Shown: positions 39,564 through 48,213 of the stretch, in pieces
Numbering within the stretch: the first letter of the stretch is position 1
Layout: each line of letters opens with the position of its first letter
Assembly (NCBI RefSeq): GCF_016411865.1
Contig: NZ_JAEKJA010000024.1
Coordinates: forward strand, 81,598-145,597
DNA: 64,000 nucleotides
Direction: 5' to 3'
Source of the DNA: Acuticoccus mangrovi
Lineage (GTDB): Bacteria > Pseudomonadota > Alphaproteobacteria > Rhizobiales > Amorphaceae
Position numbers and translations under genes: made by a program
Notes under the pieces: generated by a model
The model's input: only the letters and a program-made list of their open reading frames with translations
The model's database searches: none
What the model was told of the DNA's origin: nothing

Positions 39564-40595
39564 ATGGCACAGATGATCGACCTCATCGGCAACACGCCGC
39601 TGATCCGCCTCAAGAAGGCATCAGAACAAACGGGCTGCGAGATCCTCGGCAAGGCCGAGTTCCTCAATCCGGGCCAATCCGTGAAAGACCGCGCCGCCCT
39701 GTCGATCATCCGCGACGCGGTGAAGCGCGGCACGCTGCGCCCCGGCGGCGTGATCGTGGAGGGAACGGCCGGCAACACCGGCATCGGCCTCGCGATCGTG
39801 GGCAGCGCCATGGGCTTTCGCACCGTCATCGTCATCCCCGAGACGCAGTCGGACGAAAAGAAGCAGATGATCCGCCTCGCGGGCGCCGAGCTCGTGGAGG
39901 TGCCGGCGGTGCCCTACCGCAATCCCAACAACTACGTGAAGCTTTCCGGCCGCCTCGCCGAGGCGCTGGCGGCGCGGGAGCCGAACGGCGCCATCTGGGC
40001 GAACCAGTTCGACAACACCGCCAACCGCGACGCCCACATCACCGGCACCGGCCCGGAGATCTGGGACCAGACCGACGGCAAGGTGGACGGCTTCATCTGC
40101 GCCGTCGGCTCCGGCGGCACGCTCGGCGGCGTGGCGCTGGCGCTGAAGGAGCGGGGCGACGTGAAGATCGGCCTCGCCGACCCGATGGGCGCCGCCCTCT
40201 ACAGCTACTACACCACCGGCGAACTGAAGTCGGAGGGCTCCTCCATCACCGAGGGCATCGGCCAGGGCCGCATCACCGCGAACCTCGAGGGCGTGCCGGT
40301 GGACATGGCCTTTCAGATCCCCGACGCGGAGGCGCTGCCCATCCTCTTCGACCTCGTCGAGCACGAGGGGCTGGTGCTCGGCGGGTCCTCCGGCATCAAC
40401 GTCGCGGGGGCGATCCGCATGGCGCGGGAGATGGGGCCGGGCCACACCATCGTCACCGTCCTCTGCGACTATGGCAGCCGCTACGCCTCCAAGCTCTTCA
40501 ACCCCGACTTCCTGCGCACCAAGGACCTGCCGGTACCCGAGTGGCTGGACCGGAAGGCCGACATCACGATCCCCTACGAGACGGTGTCGGCATGA
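39564..40595 (+). CDS. cysK: Cysteine synthase A (O-acetylserine sulfhydrylase)
   Basis: A 343-residue PLP enzyme that makes cysteine from O-acetylserine and sulfide. The PLP lysine is in NPGQSVKDRAA, the substrate loop is EGTAGNTGIGL (TAGNT in place of the commoner TSGNT), and the phosphate-binding loop is GSGGTLGG. AGGAG precedes the ATG. It is the first gene of cysK-alaX-sseA, overlapping alaX by 4 bp. Confidence 0.9.
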   Translation: MAQMIDLIGNTPLIRLKKASEQTGCEILGKAEFLNPGQSVKDRAALSIIRDAVKRGTLRPGGVIVEGTAGNTGIGLAIVGSAMGFRTVIVIPETQSDEKKQMIRLAGAELVEVPAVPYRNPNNYVKLSGRLAEALAAREPNGAIWANQFDNTANRDAHITGTGPEIWDQTDGKVDGFICAVGSGGTLGGVALALKERGDVKIGLADPMGAALYSYYTTGELKSEGSSITEGIGQGRITANLEGVPVDMAFQIPDAEALPILFDLVEHEGLVLGGSSGINVAGAIRMAREMGPGHTIVTVLCDYGSRYASKLFNPDFLRTKDLPVPEWLDRKADITIPYETVSA

Positions 40596-41293
40596 CCGAG
40601 CTGCTGTTTCGGGACGACCCCTATCTCACCACCGCCGCCGCGCGGGTGGTCGATGCCGGTGACGACTGGGTGGTGCTCGACCGCAGCCTGTTCTACGCCG
40701 CGGGCGGCGGTCAGCCGGGTGACACGGGCCATCTCGAATATGGCGACGGCACCACCGTCGCCGTCACCGACGCGCGCTACGGTGACGACCGCACGGGGAT
40801 CCGCCTCAGCGTGGCAACGCCCGTCGCCGTCGGCACCGAGGTGGTGCAGCACCTCGACTGGGCGCGCCGCTACCGCCTGATGCGGATGCACACGGCGCTG
40901 CACCTCCTCTCCGTCGCCCTGCCCTTCCCCGTCACGGGCGGCCAGATCGGCGAGAGCGAGAGCCGCCTCGACTTCGACATTCCAGAGCCGCAGCTCGACA
41001 AGGAGGCGATCACCGCCGCCGTGCAGGCGCTCGTCGCCGGAAACCATCCGGTGAGCACAGAGTGGATCACCGACGCCGAGCTCGACGCCAATCCCGACCT
41101 CGTGAAGACGATGACGGTGAAGCCGCCGCGTGGATCGGGCAAGGTCCGGCTCGTACGCATCGGCGACGTCGATCTCCAGCCCTGCGGCGGCACCCATGTC
41201 GCCGAGACGGGAGAGATCGGGACCGTCGCCGTGACCAAGATCGAAAAGAAGGGGCGGCAGAACCGCCGCGTCAGACTGGGGCTCGTCGACTGA
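40592..41293 (+). CDS. Alanyl-tRNA editing protein AlaX
   Basis: A 233-residue free-standing trans-editing domain that hydrolyses Ser-tRNA(Ala) (or Gly-tRNA(Ala)). It has the beta-barrel GGGQPGDTG segment (38-46), the zinc motif HTALH (H100, H104) and the second zinc pair in QPCGGTHVAE. No AlaRS catalytic core is present. The location between cysteine synthase and a mercaptopyruvate sulfurtransferase is notable, because serine levels link cysteine synthesis and mischarging (inference). Confidence 0.92.
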   Translation: MTELLFRDDPYLTTAAARVVDAGDDWVVLDRSLFYAAGGGQPGDTGHLEYGDGTTVAVTDARYGDDRTGIRLSVATPVAVGTEVVQHLDWARRYRLMRMHTALHLLSVALPFPVTGGQIGESESRLDFDIPEPQLDKEAITAAVQALVAGNHPVSTEWITDAELDANPDLVKTMTVKPPRGSGKVRLVRIGDVDLQPCGGTHVAETGEIGTVAVTKIEKKGRQNRRVRLGLVD

Positions 41294-42117
41294 TGATGCT
41301 GATCACACCCGAAGCGCTTCACGCGCGCCTTGCCGACGTCGTGGTGCTCGACGCTTCCTTGCACCTGCCCGGCACCGGCCGCGACGCCACCGCCGAGTTC
41401 GAGGCCGCCCACATCCCCGGCGCCCTCCGCTTCGACATCGACGTGATCGCCGACACCACGAGCGGCCTGCCCCACACCCTCCCCTCGCCCGAGGCGTTCG
41501 CCGCGGCGGTGGGCGCCCTCGGCATCGGCAACGATACCGAGGTGGTGGTCTACGATGCCGAGGGCTTCTACTCGGCCCCCCGGGCCCGCTGGATGTTCCG
41601 CGTGATGGGTCACGATGCGGCGATCCTCGACGGCGGCCTTGCCGCGTGGCGGGCGGCCGGTCTCCCCGTCGAGAGCGGCCCCGCCCCGGCCGCGACGCCG
41701 CGCCACTTCACCGCCACCTACAACCCCGACCTCTTCGCGAGCGGCGACGACGTCGCCCGCGTCCTCGCCGACGGCACCGCCGTCGTCGCCGATGCACGCG
41801 CCGCCGACCGCTTCTATGGCCGCGTGGCCGAGCCGCGCGCGGGCCTGCGGGGCGGCCACATGCCCGGCGCCCACAACGTGCCCTTCACGAGCCTCGTCGC
41901 CGACGGCCGGCTGAAGAGCCCAGCCGAGGTGCGCGACATCTTTCAGAAGGCAGGCGTCGACCTCGACAAGACGGTGGTGACGACGTGCGGTTCGGGGGTG
42001 ACGGCCGCGGTCCTGTCGCTGGCACTCGAAACGATCGGCAAGCCGTCGGCCGTCTACGACGGCTCGTGGACGGAGTGGGGCAGCGACCCGAAGCGACCCG
42101 TCACCACCGAGGACTGA
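41293..42117 (+). CDS. sseA: 3-mercaptopyruvate/thiosulfate sulfurtransferase
   Basis: A 274-residue tandem-rhodanese enzyme. The first, inactive domain contains DASLHLPGTGRD and HIPGALRFDID; the second carries the active loop TTCGSGVTA. CGSGV in the loop is of the mercaptopyruvate sulfurtransferase type rather than thiosulfate-type (CRxGx). The enzyme moves sulfur from mercaptopyruvate, a cysteine catabolite. The ATG overlaps the alaX stop by one base. Confidence 0.9.
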   Translation: MMLITPEALHARLADVVVLDASLHLPGTGRDATAEFEAAHIPGALRFDIDVIADTTSGLPHTLPSPEAFAAAVGALGIGNDTEVVVYDAEGFYSAPRARWMFRVMGHDAAILDGGLAAWRAAGLPVESGPAPAATPRHFTATYNPDLFASGDDVARVLADGTAVVADARAADRFYGRVAEPRAGLRGGHMPGAHNVPFTSLVADGRLKSPAEVRDIFQKAGVDLDKTVVTTCGSGVTAAVLSLALETIGKPSAVYDGSWTEWGSDPKRPVTTED

Positions 42118-42221
42118 CATCTCGGGGCGAACCGTTTGGCTCGGATTGTGCGCACCCCGTCAACGCGGGATTAACCGAACTTCGCAACACTTTCATCGAC
42201 GAGTCGAGTGGGAGTGTCACG

Positions 42222-42839
42222 ATGTTGCGCGATGGGGAACCCTTCGTGTTCCGAACCTTTCCGGTCGACGTGCCGGCCTTCCTGCGCACCTGGCGCCCGG
42301 GGCCGGCGCGGGCGGTGTGGGATCGGCACTATCTGGTGGCGCCTGGCCATGGTCTGCGTCTTGCCGGCGGCGAGCGGGTGGAGGTGACGCGCCTCGTGAC
42401 CGACGACGGCTTCCGCGTCGAAGAGGCGGTGCTGACGGCCACCTTCCCGCTCGACTGGATGGCCCTCACCTGCGTCGCCAACGTGCTGCCCTCGAGCTTC
42501 CGCACCGTCGACATCGACGGGCGCACGCCGCAGGCCTTCGTCGATTCGCTCGCGACGCCCAGCCTGCCGCAAGCGAGTGTCCTGGTGCAGGAGACGTCGT
42601 CCTTCCTCGGCTCGGTGATCGGCCGCGTCCAGCGCCTGACGGTGCCGGACTGGAACACTCGCATGCTCTCGGTCGCCTATGAGAGCCCCAACGGCACGGC
42701 GCTGCGCAGCCTTCTCGCCGGCGCGGGTCTGCGCGGCGTCCAGCACCGCGACCTGTGCGACGAGCTACGCGAGGCCCATCGCATCGCGACGACGCCGCCG
42801 ACGCCGGTCCGACCGGCCCGCCCCCGCAGCGCCGCCTGA
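42222..42839 (+). CDS. Hypothetical protein after sseA
   Basis: A 205-residue soluble protein I do not recognise. It has no signal peptide or membrane helix. It is rich in Arg, Val and Trp/Phe (VFRTFPVDVPAFLRTWRPGPARAVW; VVAPGHGLRLAGGE-like turn), with a Pro/Arg C-terminal tail. The ATG at 42222 has GGGAG upstream. It lies 104 bp after sseA and may be part of the same transcript. Its stop codon is inside a 20-bp palindrome shared with the convergent coq10 gene. Confidence 0.7.
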   Translation: MLRDGEPFVFRTFPVDVPAFLRTWRPGPARAVWDRHYLVAPGHGLRLAGGERVEVTRLVTDDGFRVEEAVLTATFPLDWMALTCVANVLPSSFRTVDIDGRTPQAFVDSLATPSLPQASVLVQETSSFLGSVIGRVQRLTVPDWNTRMLSVAYESPNGTALRSLLAGAGLRGVQHRDLCDELREAHRIATTPPTPVRPARPRSAA

Positions 42840-42850
42840 CGTCAGGCGGC
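42831..42850. terminator. Perfect 20-bp palindrome over both convergent stop codons
   Basis: GCCGCCTGACGTCAGGCGGC is perfectly self-complementary and contains the Ala-Ala-stop codons of both convergent genes (hypothetical protein and coq10). With only two bases between stop codons it probably acts as a bidirectional 3'-end hairpin. Confidence 0.5.
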
Positions 42851-43300
42851 CATGCCGTAGACTTCGTTGGCACGCTCCTCGAACGCGGTGGCGAAGCGGC
42901 GGAAGGCGTGATCGAACACCGAGCCCATCAGCGTCGCCAGCGTGCGGCTCTTGAACTCGTAGCGGATCGAGAAGTTCACGTCGGTGGTCTTCTCGTCCAC
43001 CTCGGTGAAGGTCCAGCGGTTGAAGAGCTCCTTGAACGGCCCGTCGAGATAGGTCACGTCGATCTGGCGGTTCGCCCGGTCGAGCACGACGCGAGAGGTG
43101 AAGGTCTCGCGGATGAACTTGTAGGCCACCGTCATGTCGGCGACGAGCACCTCGCGCCCGTCGGGCAGCGTGTCGCGACGGCGGACCGCCAGCGCCCGGC
43201 AGAGCGGCACGAAATGCGGGTAGGCCTTCACGTCCGCCACGAGGTCGAACATGTTGTCCGCCGTGTGCTTCACACGGCGGGTCGTTTCGTATTCCTGCAT
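42842..43300 (-). CDS. Coq10-like ubiquinone-binding START protein
   Basis: A 152-residue polyketide-cyclase/START-fold protein. TADNMFDLVADVKAYPHFVPLCRA near the N-terminus and FKSRTLATLMGSVFDHAFRRFATAFEERA at the C-terminus, quoted as separate short blocks, match Coq10/YfjG. In mitochondria and alphaproteobacteria Coq10 binds ubiquinone for respiration; the same family was named RatA toxin in E. coli, but there is no antitoxin partner. It overlaps lipA by 1 bp, a common alphaproteobacterial pair. Confidence 0.9.
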   Translation of the reverse strand: MQEYETTRRVKHTADNMFDLVADVKAYPHFVPLCRALAVRRRDTLPDGREVLVADMTVAYKFIRETFTSRVVLDRANRQIDVTYLDGPFKELFNRWTFTEVDEKTTDVNFSIRYEFKSRTLATLMGSVFDHAFRRFATAFEERANEVYGMAA

Positions 43301-44268
43301 CAGGCCGCTCCGGCACCGACCTTCGCGCGCGCCTCGCGAGCCGCCTTGAGGCGGGCGAAGTCATCTCCGGCGTGGTAGGAGGAGCGGGTCAGCGGCGAGG
43401 CGGACACCATCAGGAAGCCCTTGGCGTAGGCGATCGTCTGATAGGCGGAGAAGGCCTGGGGAGTGATGTACTCCTTCACCGGGTAGTGCTTGCGGGTGGG
43501 CTGCAGATACTGGCCGATGGTCATGAAGTCGACGTCGGCGGAGCGCAGGTCGTCCATCAGCTGGAGCACCTCGTTCCGCACCTCGCCGAGGCCGACCATG
43601 ATGCCGCTCTTCGTGAAGATGGTGGGGTCGAGCAGCTTCACCCGGTCGAGCAGGCGGATCGAGTGATAGTAGCGCGCGCCGGGACGCACCTGCAGATAGA
43701 GCGAGGGCACGGTCTCGAGGTTGTGGTTGAAGACATCCGGCCGCGCGTCGACCACCACCTCGAGCGCGCCGGGCTTGCGCAGGAAGTCCGGCGTCAGCAC
43801 CTCGATGGTGGTGCCGGGCGTGGCGGCACGGATGGCGCGGATCGTCTCGGCCATGTGCTTGGCGCCACCGTCGGCGAGATCGTCACGGTCGACGGAGGTG
43901 ACGACGACGTGCTCGAGCCCCAGCTTCGCGGTCGCCTCGGCGACTTTCTGCGGCTCGTCGGGGTCGAGCGCCTGGGGCAGCCCGGTGCGCACGTTGCAGA
44001 AGGCGCAGGCGCGGGTGCAGGTGTCGCCCATGATCATGAAGGTGGCGTGCTTCTTCGACCAGCACTCGCCGATGTTCGGGCAGCCGGCCTCCTCGCATAC
44101 GGTGACGAGGCCGTTGCCGCGGACGATATCCTTGGTCTCTCGCCACACCGGTGAGCCCGGTGCCCTCACGCGAATCCAGTCCGGTTTGCGCAGCACGGGC
44201 GTATCGGGCCGCTTGGCCTTCTCCGGATGCCGCAGGACCGGCTTGGTGCGGTCGACGAGTGTGACCAT
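43300..44268 (-). CDS. lipA: Lipoyl synthase
   Basis: A 322-residue radical SAM enzyme inserting two sulfurs into octanoyl-lipoyl domains. The auxiliary cluster motif is [12 protein letters not shown], the radical SAM cluster motif is CTRACAFC, and the C-terminal [10 protein letters not shown] contains the conserved RSSY serine ligand. The ATG at 44268 has GGGGAG upstream; the open frame beyond it is not family-like. It completes with lipB the de novo lipoate pathway. Confidence 0.97.
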   Translation of the reverse strand: MVTLVDRTKPVLRHPEKAKRPDTPVLRKPDWIRVRAPGSPVWRETKDIVRGNGLVTVCEEAGCPNIGECWSKKHATFMIMGDTCTRACAFCNVRTGLPQALDPDEPQKVAEATAKLGLEHVVVTSVDRDDLADGGAKHMAETIRAIRAATPGTTIEVLTPDFLRKPGALEVVVDARPDVFNHNLETVPSLYLQVRPGARYYHSIRLLDRVKLLDPTIFTKSGIMVGLGEVRNEVLQLMDDLRSADVDFMTIGQYLQPTRKHYPVKEYITPQAFSAYQTIAYAKGFLMVSASPLTRSSYHAGDDFARLKAAREARAKVGAGAA

Positions 44269-44381
44269 GGAGACTCCCCTCAGTGCTTCCTCGCAACATA
44301 GTCGGCTTGCGCCGATGTTGCGAGGGTCGATGCGACCCACATCGGCGCAGCGGCCATGCGTTCCGCGTGCGCCAAGAACGG

Positions 44382-44410
44382 TTTACGCAAGGCCGCGCCG
44401 CAGGCATAAC
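44382..44410 (+). promoter_or_regulatory. Possible promoter of tRNA-Arg
   Basis: TTTACG (44382-44387), a 17-bp spacer and CATAAC (44405-44410) precede the tRNA by 8 bp. Each box matches the consensus at four of six positions. Confidence 0.35.
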
Positions 44411-44418
44411 AGCCACGG

Positions 44419-44495
44419 GTCCCCGTAGCTCAGCAGGATAGAGCACAGGATTCCTAATCCTGGGGTCGCAGGTTCGAATCCTGCCGGGGACACCA
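44419..44495 (+). tRNA. tRNA-Arg (anticodon CCT)
   Basis: A 77-nt tRNA with acceptor stem GTCCCCG/CGGGGAC, D-arm GCTCAGCAGGATAGAGC, anticodon stem CAGGA/TCCTG around loop TTCCTAA (anticodon CCT, reads AGG), T-loop GGTTCGAATCC, discriminator A and an encoded CCA. Confidence 0.96.
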
Positions 44496-44521
44496 TCTTC
44501 GCGCCGCCATCTTCGCGCCGC
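44494..44521 (+). repeat. Tandem 14-bp direct repeat after tRNA-Arg
   Basis: CATCTTCGCGCCGC occurs twice head-to-tail (44494-44507 and 44508-44521); the first copy begins on the last two bases of the tRNA's CCA end. It looks like a local duplication or a remnant of insertion at a tRNA 3' end; no integrase gene is near. Confidence 0.8.
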
Positions 44522-44540
44522 CATCGACCGTCGGCCCGCC

Positions 44541-44565
44541 GCACCGGTCCCTGTCGGTGCTTTTA
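44541..44565 (+). terminator. Rho-independent terminator of tRNA-Arg
   Basis: GCACCG (44541-44546) pairs with CGGTGC (44555-44560) around an 8-nt loop and is followed by TTTTA. The T-run overlaps the stop codon of the convergent transketolase gene. Confidence 0.65.
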
Positions 44566-45603
44566 TAGCCAGCCCTTGATTTGGCTCGCGACCTTGTCGG
44601 CCGAGAGGCCGTACATGTCGTGGAGCGTCTGCAAAGCGCCCGCCTCGAGGAAGGCGTCGGGAAGGCCGATCATGCGGAAGGTCGGCGTGACGCCCGCCGT
44701 CAGCAGCGCGCACGCGACGGCCTCGCCGAGACCCCCCACCACCGTGTGATTCTCGGCGGTGACGACGAGCCGGCCCCCCTTCCCCGCCTCCGCCAAAATG
44801 GTCGCAGTGTCGAGCGGCTTGACGGTGGGGACGTGGAGCACGGCGACGTCGACACCATCGGCGGCGAGGCGGACCGCCGCGTCGAGCGCCCGCATCGTCA
44901 TGAAGCCGGTGGCGATCACCAATACGTCGCTACCCTCGCGCACCAGCGAGGCCTTGCCGAGCTCGAAGCGGTAGTCCGGCTTGTGGCGCGTCAGCACCTT
45001 CGGCACCCTGCCGCGCAGGAGGCGGCAGTAGGCCGGCCCGTCATGGGCGGCGATCGCGGGCACCATGCCGGCGATGTCGTCGGCGTCACACGGGTCGACG
45101 ATCGTCATGTTGGGCAGTCCGCGGAAGATCGCGAGATCCTCCGTCGCCTGATGGCTCGGGCCGTAGCCCGTCGTGAGGCCGGGCAGCGCGCAGACGATCT
45201 TGACCGGTAGATTCTCTTCCGCGATCGCCATGGCGATGAAGTCGTAGGCCCGGCGCGAGGCAAACACGGCATAGGTGGTCGCGAACGGCACGAAGCCCTC
45301 GCGCGCCAACCCCGCCGCGGCCGACACCATCACCTGCTCGGCCATGCCCATCTGATAGAAGCGGTCCGGCATCGCCTCGGCGAAGACGTGGAGGTCGGTG
45401 TACTTGGAAAGGTCCGCGGTGAGGCCGACGATGCGCTCGTCCCGCGCCGCGGCCGCCACCAAGGCGTGGCCGAAGGGCGCGGCGACGGTGTCGTAACCCT
45501 CCGCCGCGAGGGAGGCGATCATCGCCGAGGTGGTAAGGCGCGTGCCGTCGGCGCCGGGAGCGGTGCGCGCCTCGTATTTGCGCGCCATCGAGGCAAGGGT
45601 CAT
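44563..45603 (-). CDS. Split transketolase, C-terminal (Pyr/C) subunit
   Basis: A 346-residue protein equal to the pyrimidine-binding and C-terminal domains of transketolase. FYQMGMAEQVMVSAAAGLAREG includes the conserved Glu that activates the thiamine ring; LPGLTTGYGPSHQATEDLA and the C-terminal NHTVVGGLGEAVA follow. It pairs with the N-terminal subunit immediately upstream (4-bp overlap). Such split enzymes occur in pentose/apulose catabolism and in DXP-like roles; the donor and acceptor here are unknown. Its location in a sugar-acid type catabolic island suggests a substrate-specific role. Confidence 0.9.
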   Translation of the reverse strand: MTLASMARKYEARTAPGADGTRLTTSAMIASLAAEGYDTVAAPFGHALVAAAARDERIVGLTADLSKYTDLHVFAEAMPDRFYQMGMAEQVMVSAAAGLAREGFVPFATTYAVFASRRAYDFIAMAIAEENLPVKIVCALPGLTTGYGPSHQATEDLAIFRGLPNMTIVDPCDADDIAGMVPAIAAHDGPAYCRLLRGRVPKVLTRHKPDYRFELGKASLVREGSDVLVIATGFMTMRALDAAVRLAADGVDVAVLHVPTVKPLDTATILAEAGKGGRLVVTAENHTVVGGLGEAVACALLTAGVTPTFRMIGLPDAFLEAGALQTLHDMYGLSADKVASQIKGWL

Positions 45604-46454
45604 TGCGGCCGTCCTTCCTCGAGCACGGCGAGGGCCTTCGCCCACTCGTCGGCCTCCACGCGCACGAAGTGGGTGATCTCCCGCCCCTCCAGGAACGGCA
45701 CGCCCTTGCACATCCGCGTGTCGAAGACGATCACCCGCGGCTTCGCCGCCGGGAGCGCGCGCGCCGCATCGAAGGCCGCGACGACGCCCGCGAGGTCGTT
45801 GCCGTCGACGCGCTGGCAGTGCCAGCCGAAGGCCTCCCACTTCGCCTCCAGCGGCTCGGCCGACAGCATCTCGGTGGAGTGACCGTCGGCCTGCTGGTTG
45901 TTGAAGTCGACGAGGCAGACGAGGTTGTCGAGGCGATGGTGGGCGGCCGCCATCGCCGCCTCCCAGGTGGAGCCCTCGCCGAGCTCACCGTCGGACATCA
46001 GGTTGTAGACGAAGGCCGGGCTGCGCTTGCGCTTCAGCCCCAGGGCCATGCCCACGGCGATGCCGAGGCCCTGACCCAGCGAGCCGCCGGTGATCTCCAT
46101 CCCCGGCGTATAGGAGGCCATGCCCGACATCGGCATGCGGCTGTCGTCCATGCCGTAGGTCGGAAGCTCGTCCTCCGGCAGGATGCCCGCCTCCATCAGC
46201 ACGGCGTAGAGGGCGATGGCGTAGTGGCCGACCGACAAAAGAAAGCGGTCCCGCCCCTCCCATTCGGGATCGTCGGCGCGAAAGGCCAGGGCGTGGAAGT
46301 AGGCGGCCGCCAGAACGTCGGCGACGCCGAGGGCCTGGCCGATATAGCCCTGTCCCTGAACCTCTCCCATCAGCAGCGCCTTGCGGCGGATATTCCACGC
46401 CCGCTGCTCCAACGACACGTTGGAGCGCGCGGCAGGTCGGTTGCCGACACCCAT
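45600..46454 (-). CDS. Split transketolase, N-terminal (thiamine-diphosphate-binding) subunit
   Basis: A 284-residue protein equal to the PP domain of transketolase. The ThDP/Mg motif is SDGELGEGSTWEAAMAA ending in VDFNNQQADG, and GGSLGQGLGIAVGMALGLK is also typical. The ATG at 46454 has GGGAGGAAG upstream. It is the first gene of the two-gene unit. A 119-bp gap separates it from the cupin gene, which lies on the same strand upstream. Confidence 0.9.
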   Translation of the reverse strand: MGVGNRPAARSNVSLEQRAWNIRRKALLMGEVQGQGYIGQALGVADVLAAAYFHALAFRADDPEWEGRDRFLLSVGHYAIALYAVLMEAGILPEDELPTYGMDDSRMPMSGMASYTPGMEITGGSLGQGLGIAVGMALGLKRKRSPAFVYNLMSDGELGEGSTWEAAMAAAHHRLDNLVCLVDFNNQQADGHSTEMLSAEPLEAKWEAFGWHCQRVDGNDLAGVVAAFDAARALPAAKPRVIVFDTRMCKGVPFLEGREITHFVRVEADEWAKALAVLEEGRPQ

Positions 46455-46573
46455 GCTTCCTCCCGACATCATTCTTCTTGGAGGCGCGCGTGTGTGCGCC
46501 TCGTCGCTCTCGTCGGAGACAAGGATAGCGCGTTCGCCAGCTGATGCCACGGCGCGGCGGGCGCGCCGCCGCC

Positions 46574-47230
46574 TCAGCCGCCGGCGGCGATCGTGGTCTC
46601 GCCGAAGAGGCGAGCGTTGACCGAGCGCGGCTTGCGCGCCTCCGCCTCGTCGGCGGGCATGAAGGAGGAGAGCCCGCCTCTGAGCTCCATCGGCAGCACC
46701 ATCACCCGCACGAAGGCGGCGTTGCCGTCGCCGGTGTTCGTGCCGACCACCATGTCGTGGCCGGTCTCGAACCAGGCGCTTCCGGCCGCGATGCGCTCCA
46801 CCTTCTCGCCCACCTCCGCGAGGAGGCGGCCCTTGAGGAGGCGGCGGATGCCGGGGCCGCGATGGCCGTGGCGGGGGGTCTGCGCACCCGGCGTCGATTC
46901 GATGCGATCCGCCCGCACCAGAAAGGGCGCGCCGAAGGCGGGTTGCAGCGGCTCCGAGAGCACGATGTCGGCGCCGGTGAGGAAGGGCGCGTCGGGCCCC
47001 GCCACGGTGTAGATCCAGGCCGCGCCGTCGCCGGTGAGGCGGGTGCCGGGATCGGCGAAGGCGCCGTCGTCGGCGCTCAGCGTCCGCACCGTGCCGTCCG
47101 CGACGACGCTGACCTCGCCCGAGGCGGCGTAGACGAAGACCGCCGCGCCGGCGAGCGCGATGCCGTCCGCCCCGGGGGCCGCGTCGTAGACGGTGAGGCG
47201 GAGCGCCGCCGGCGCCGCCCCGCCGCTCAT
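46574..47230 (-). CDS. Cupin-like protein of unknown specificity
   Basis: A 218-residue protein with two beta-rich halves: the first contains AVFVYAASGEVSVVADG, the second TPRHGHRGPGIRRLLKGRLLAEVGE, quoted as adjacent pieces, with His residues (HGHRGPG) that could bind metal, and ETGHDMVVGTN. This pattern suggests a bicupin or quercetinase-like small-molecule binding or isomerase protein; I cannot assign a reaction. It overlaps the alpha/beta hydrolase gene by 4 bp. Confidence 0.7.
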   Translation of the reverse strand: MSGGAAPAALRLTVYDAAPGADGIALAGAAVFVYAASGEVSVVADGTVRTLSADDGAFADPGTRLTGDGAAWIYTVAGPDAPFLTGADIVLSEPLQPAFGAPFLVRADRIESTPGAQTPRHGHRGPGIRRLLKGRLLAEVGEKVERIAAGSAWFETGHDMVVGTNTGDGNAAFVRVMVLPMELRGGLSSFMPADEAEARKPRSVNARLFGETTIAAGG

Positions 47231-48099
47231 GCCCCCACTCCCGCGTGGCCGAGGATGGTGGACAGAAGCAGGCTCTGCGGCAGCAGATATTCGTCGAGGA
47301 TGTCGAAGTGGTTGCGGCCCGGCAGGACGTGCACCGCCGGGTCGAGGCCGTGGCGATGGAGATGGTGGGCGTAGCGGTAGGTCTGGTCGATCCATTGCCA
47401 CGGCTCGCGACCGCCGGCGAAGAGGGCGACGGCCGAGGCGAGCGCGGGCGGGCGCACCTCCACGTTGCGCCGCGCGACGATCGCCTCGGTGAGATGAAGG
47501 TCGGCGTTCACCGAGGTCGCCATTGTGGGGGTGGGGTCGAAGATGCCGCTGATCAGCGTCGCCCCTGCGAGCGGGGCCGAAATCCCCTCCCCGGCCCAGT
47601 CGTGGGCGACGATCTCGGCGCCGAGATGGGCGCCGGCGGAATGGCCGGAAAGGCTGATGCGGCCGGGATCGCCGCCGTGGTCGGCGATGTTGCCCACCAC
47701 CCAGCGCATCGCGGCGATGGCGGAGGCGGCCACCTCGTCGAGCGTCGCGGCGGGGCAGAGCTCGTAGTTGGCGACGACCGTCGTCACCCCGTGCGGCACC
47801 AGAGCGCCGGCGACGAAGGCGAAGTTCGCCTTGTCCTGCGCCCGCCAGTAGCCGCCGTGGAGGAAGACGTGGACCGGCGCCGGCGCCCCGCCCGCGGCCG
47901 GGTAGATGTCGAGCGTGCGCAGCGGATGGTCGCCGTAAGCGATGTCGGCATGCCGGGCGAGGCCGCCGAGGGCGGCTGCGTTGGCCGGCTCGCGGGCCAC
48001 CCGATAGTCTTGATAGTCCGGCACGGCGGCTTGGGGATTATACTGGAACTCGTGCTCCTCTGGGGTCAGACTGCTCCAGATCGGCGGGATCGAGGACAT
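47227..48099 (-). CDS. Alpha/beta hydrolase, kynurenine formamidase/esterase-like
   Basis: A 290-residue serine hydrolase. The oxyanion motif is HVFLHGGYWRAQDK, the nucleophile elbow LSGHSAGAHLG, and the likely catalytic His is in GRNHFDILDEY near the C-terminus. HGGYW with GHSAGAH is characteristic of bacterial arylformamidase-like esterases and carbamate/lactone hydrolases. The substrate is unknown. It is the first gene of the minus-strand arm of the catabolic island, divergent from the enolase-superfamily gene across 182 bp. Confidence 0.83.
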   Translation of the reverse strand: MSSIPPIWSSLTPEEHEFQYNPQAAVPDYQDYRVAREPANAAALGGLARHADIAYGDHPLRTLDIYPAAGGAPAPVHVFLHGGYWRAQDKANFAFVAGALVPHGVTTVVANYELCPAATLDEVAASAIAAMRWVVGNIADHGGDPGRISLSGHSAGAHLGAEIVAHDWAGEGISAPLAGATLISGIFDPTPTMATSVNADLHLTEAIVARRNVEVRPPALASAVALFAGGREPWQWIDQTYRYAHHLHRHGLDPAVHVLPGRNHFDILDEYLLPQSLLLSTILGHAGVGA

Positions 48100-48213
48100 C
48101 GGGACATCTCCGGCTCAGGCGAGGCAGCGGCGGAAAACCGCACCGACACAATAGTCGAGGGCGGAACCTTTCCAAGAAGGCGCACTTGCGGCATTGGGTC
48201 AACAATGGTTCAC

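Noticed and set aside
42842..43300. RatA-type toxin of a toxin-antitoxin system
   Set aside because: The family is Coq10/YfjG; the gene is coupled to lipA and there is no RatB-like partner.
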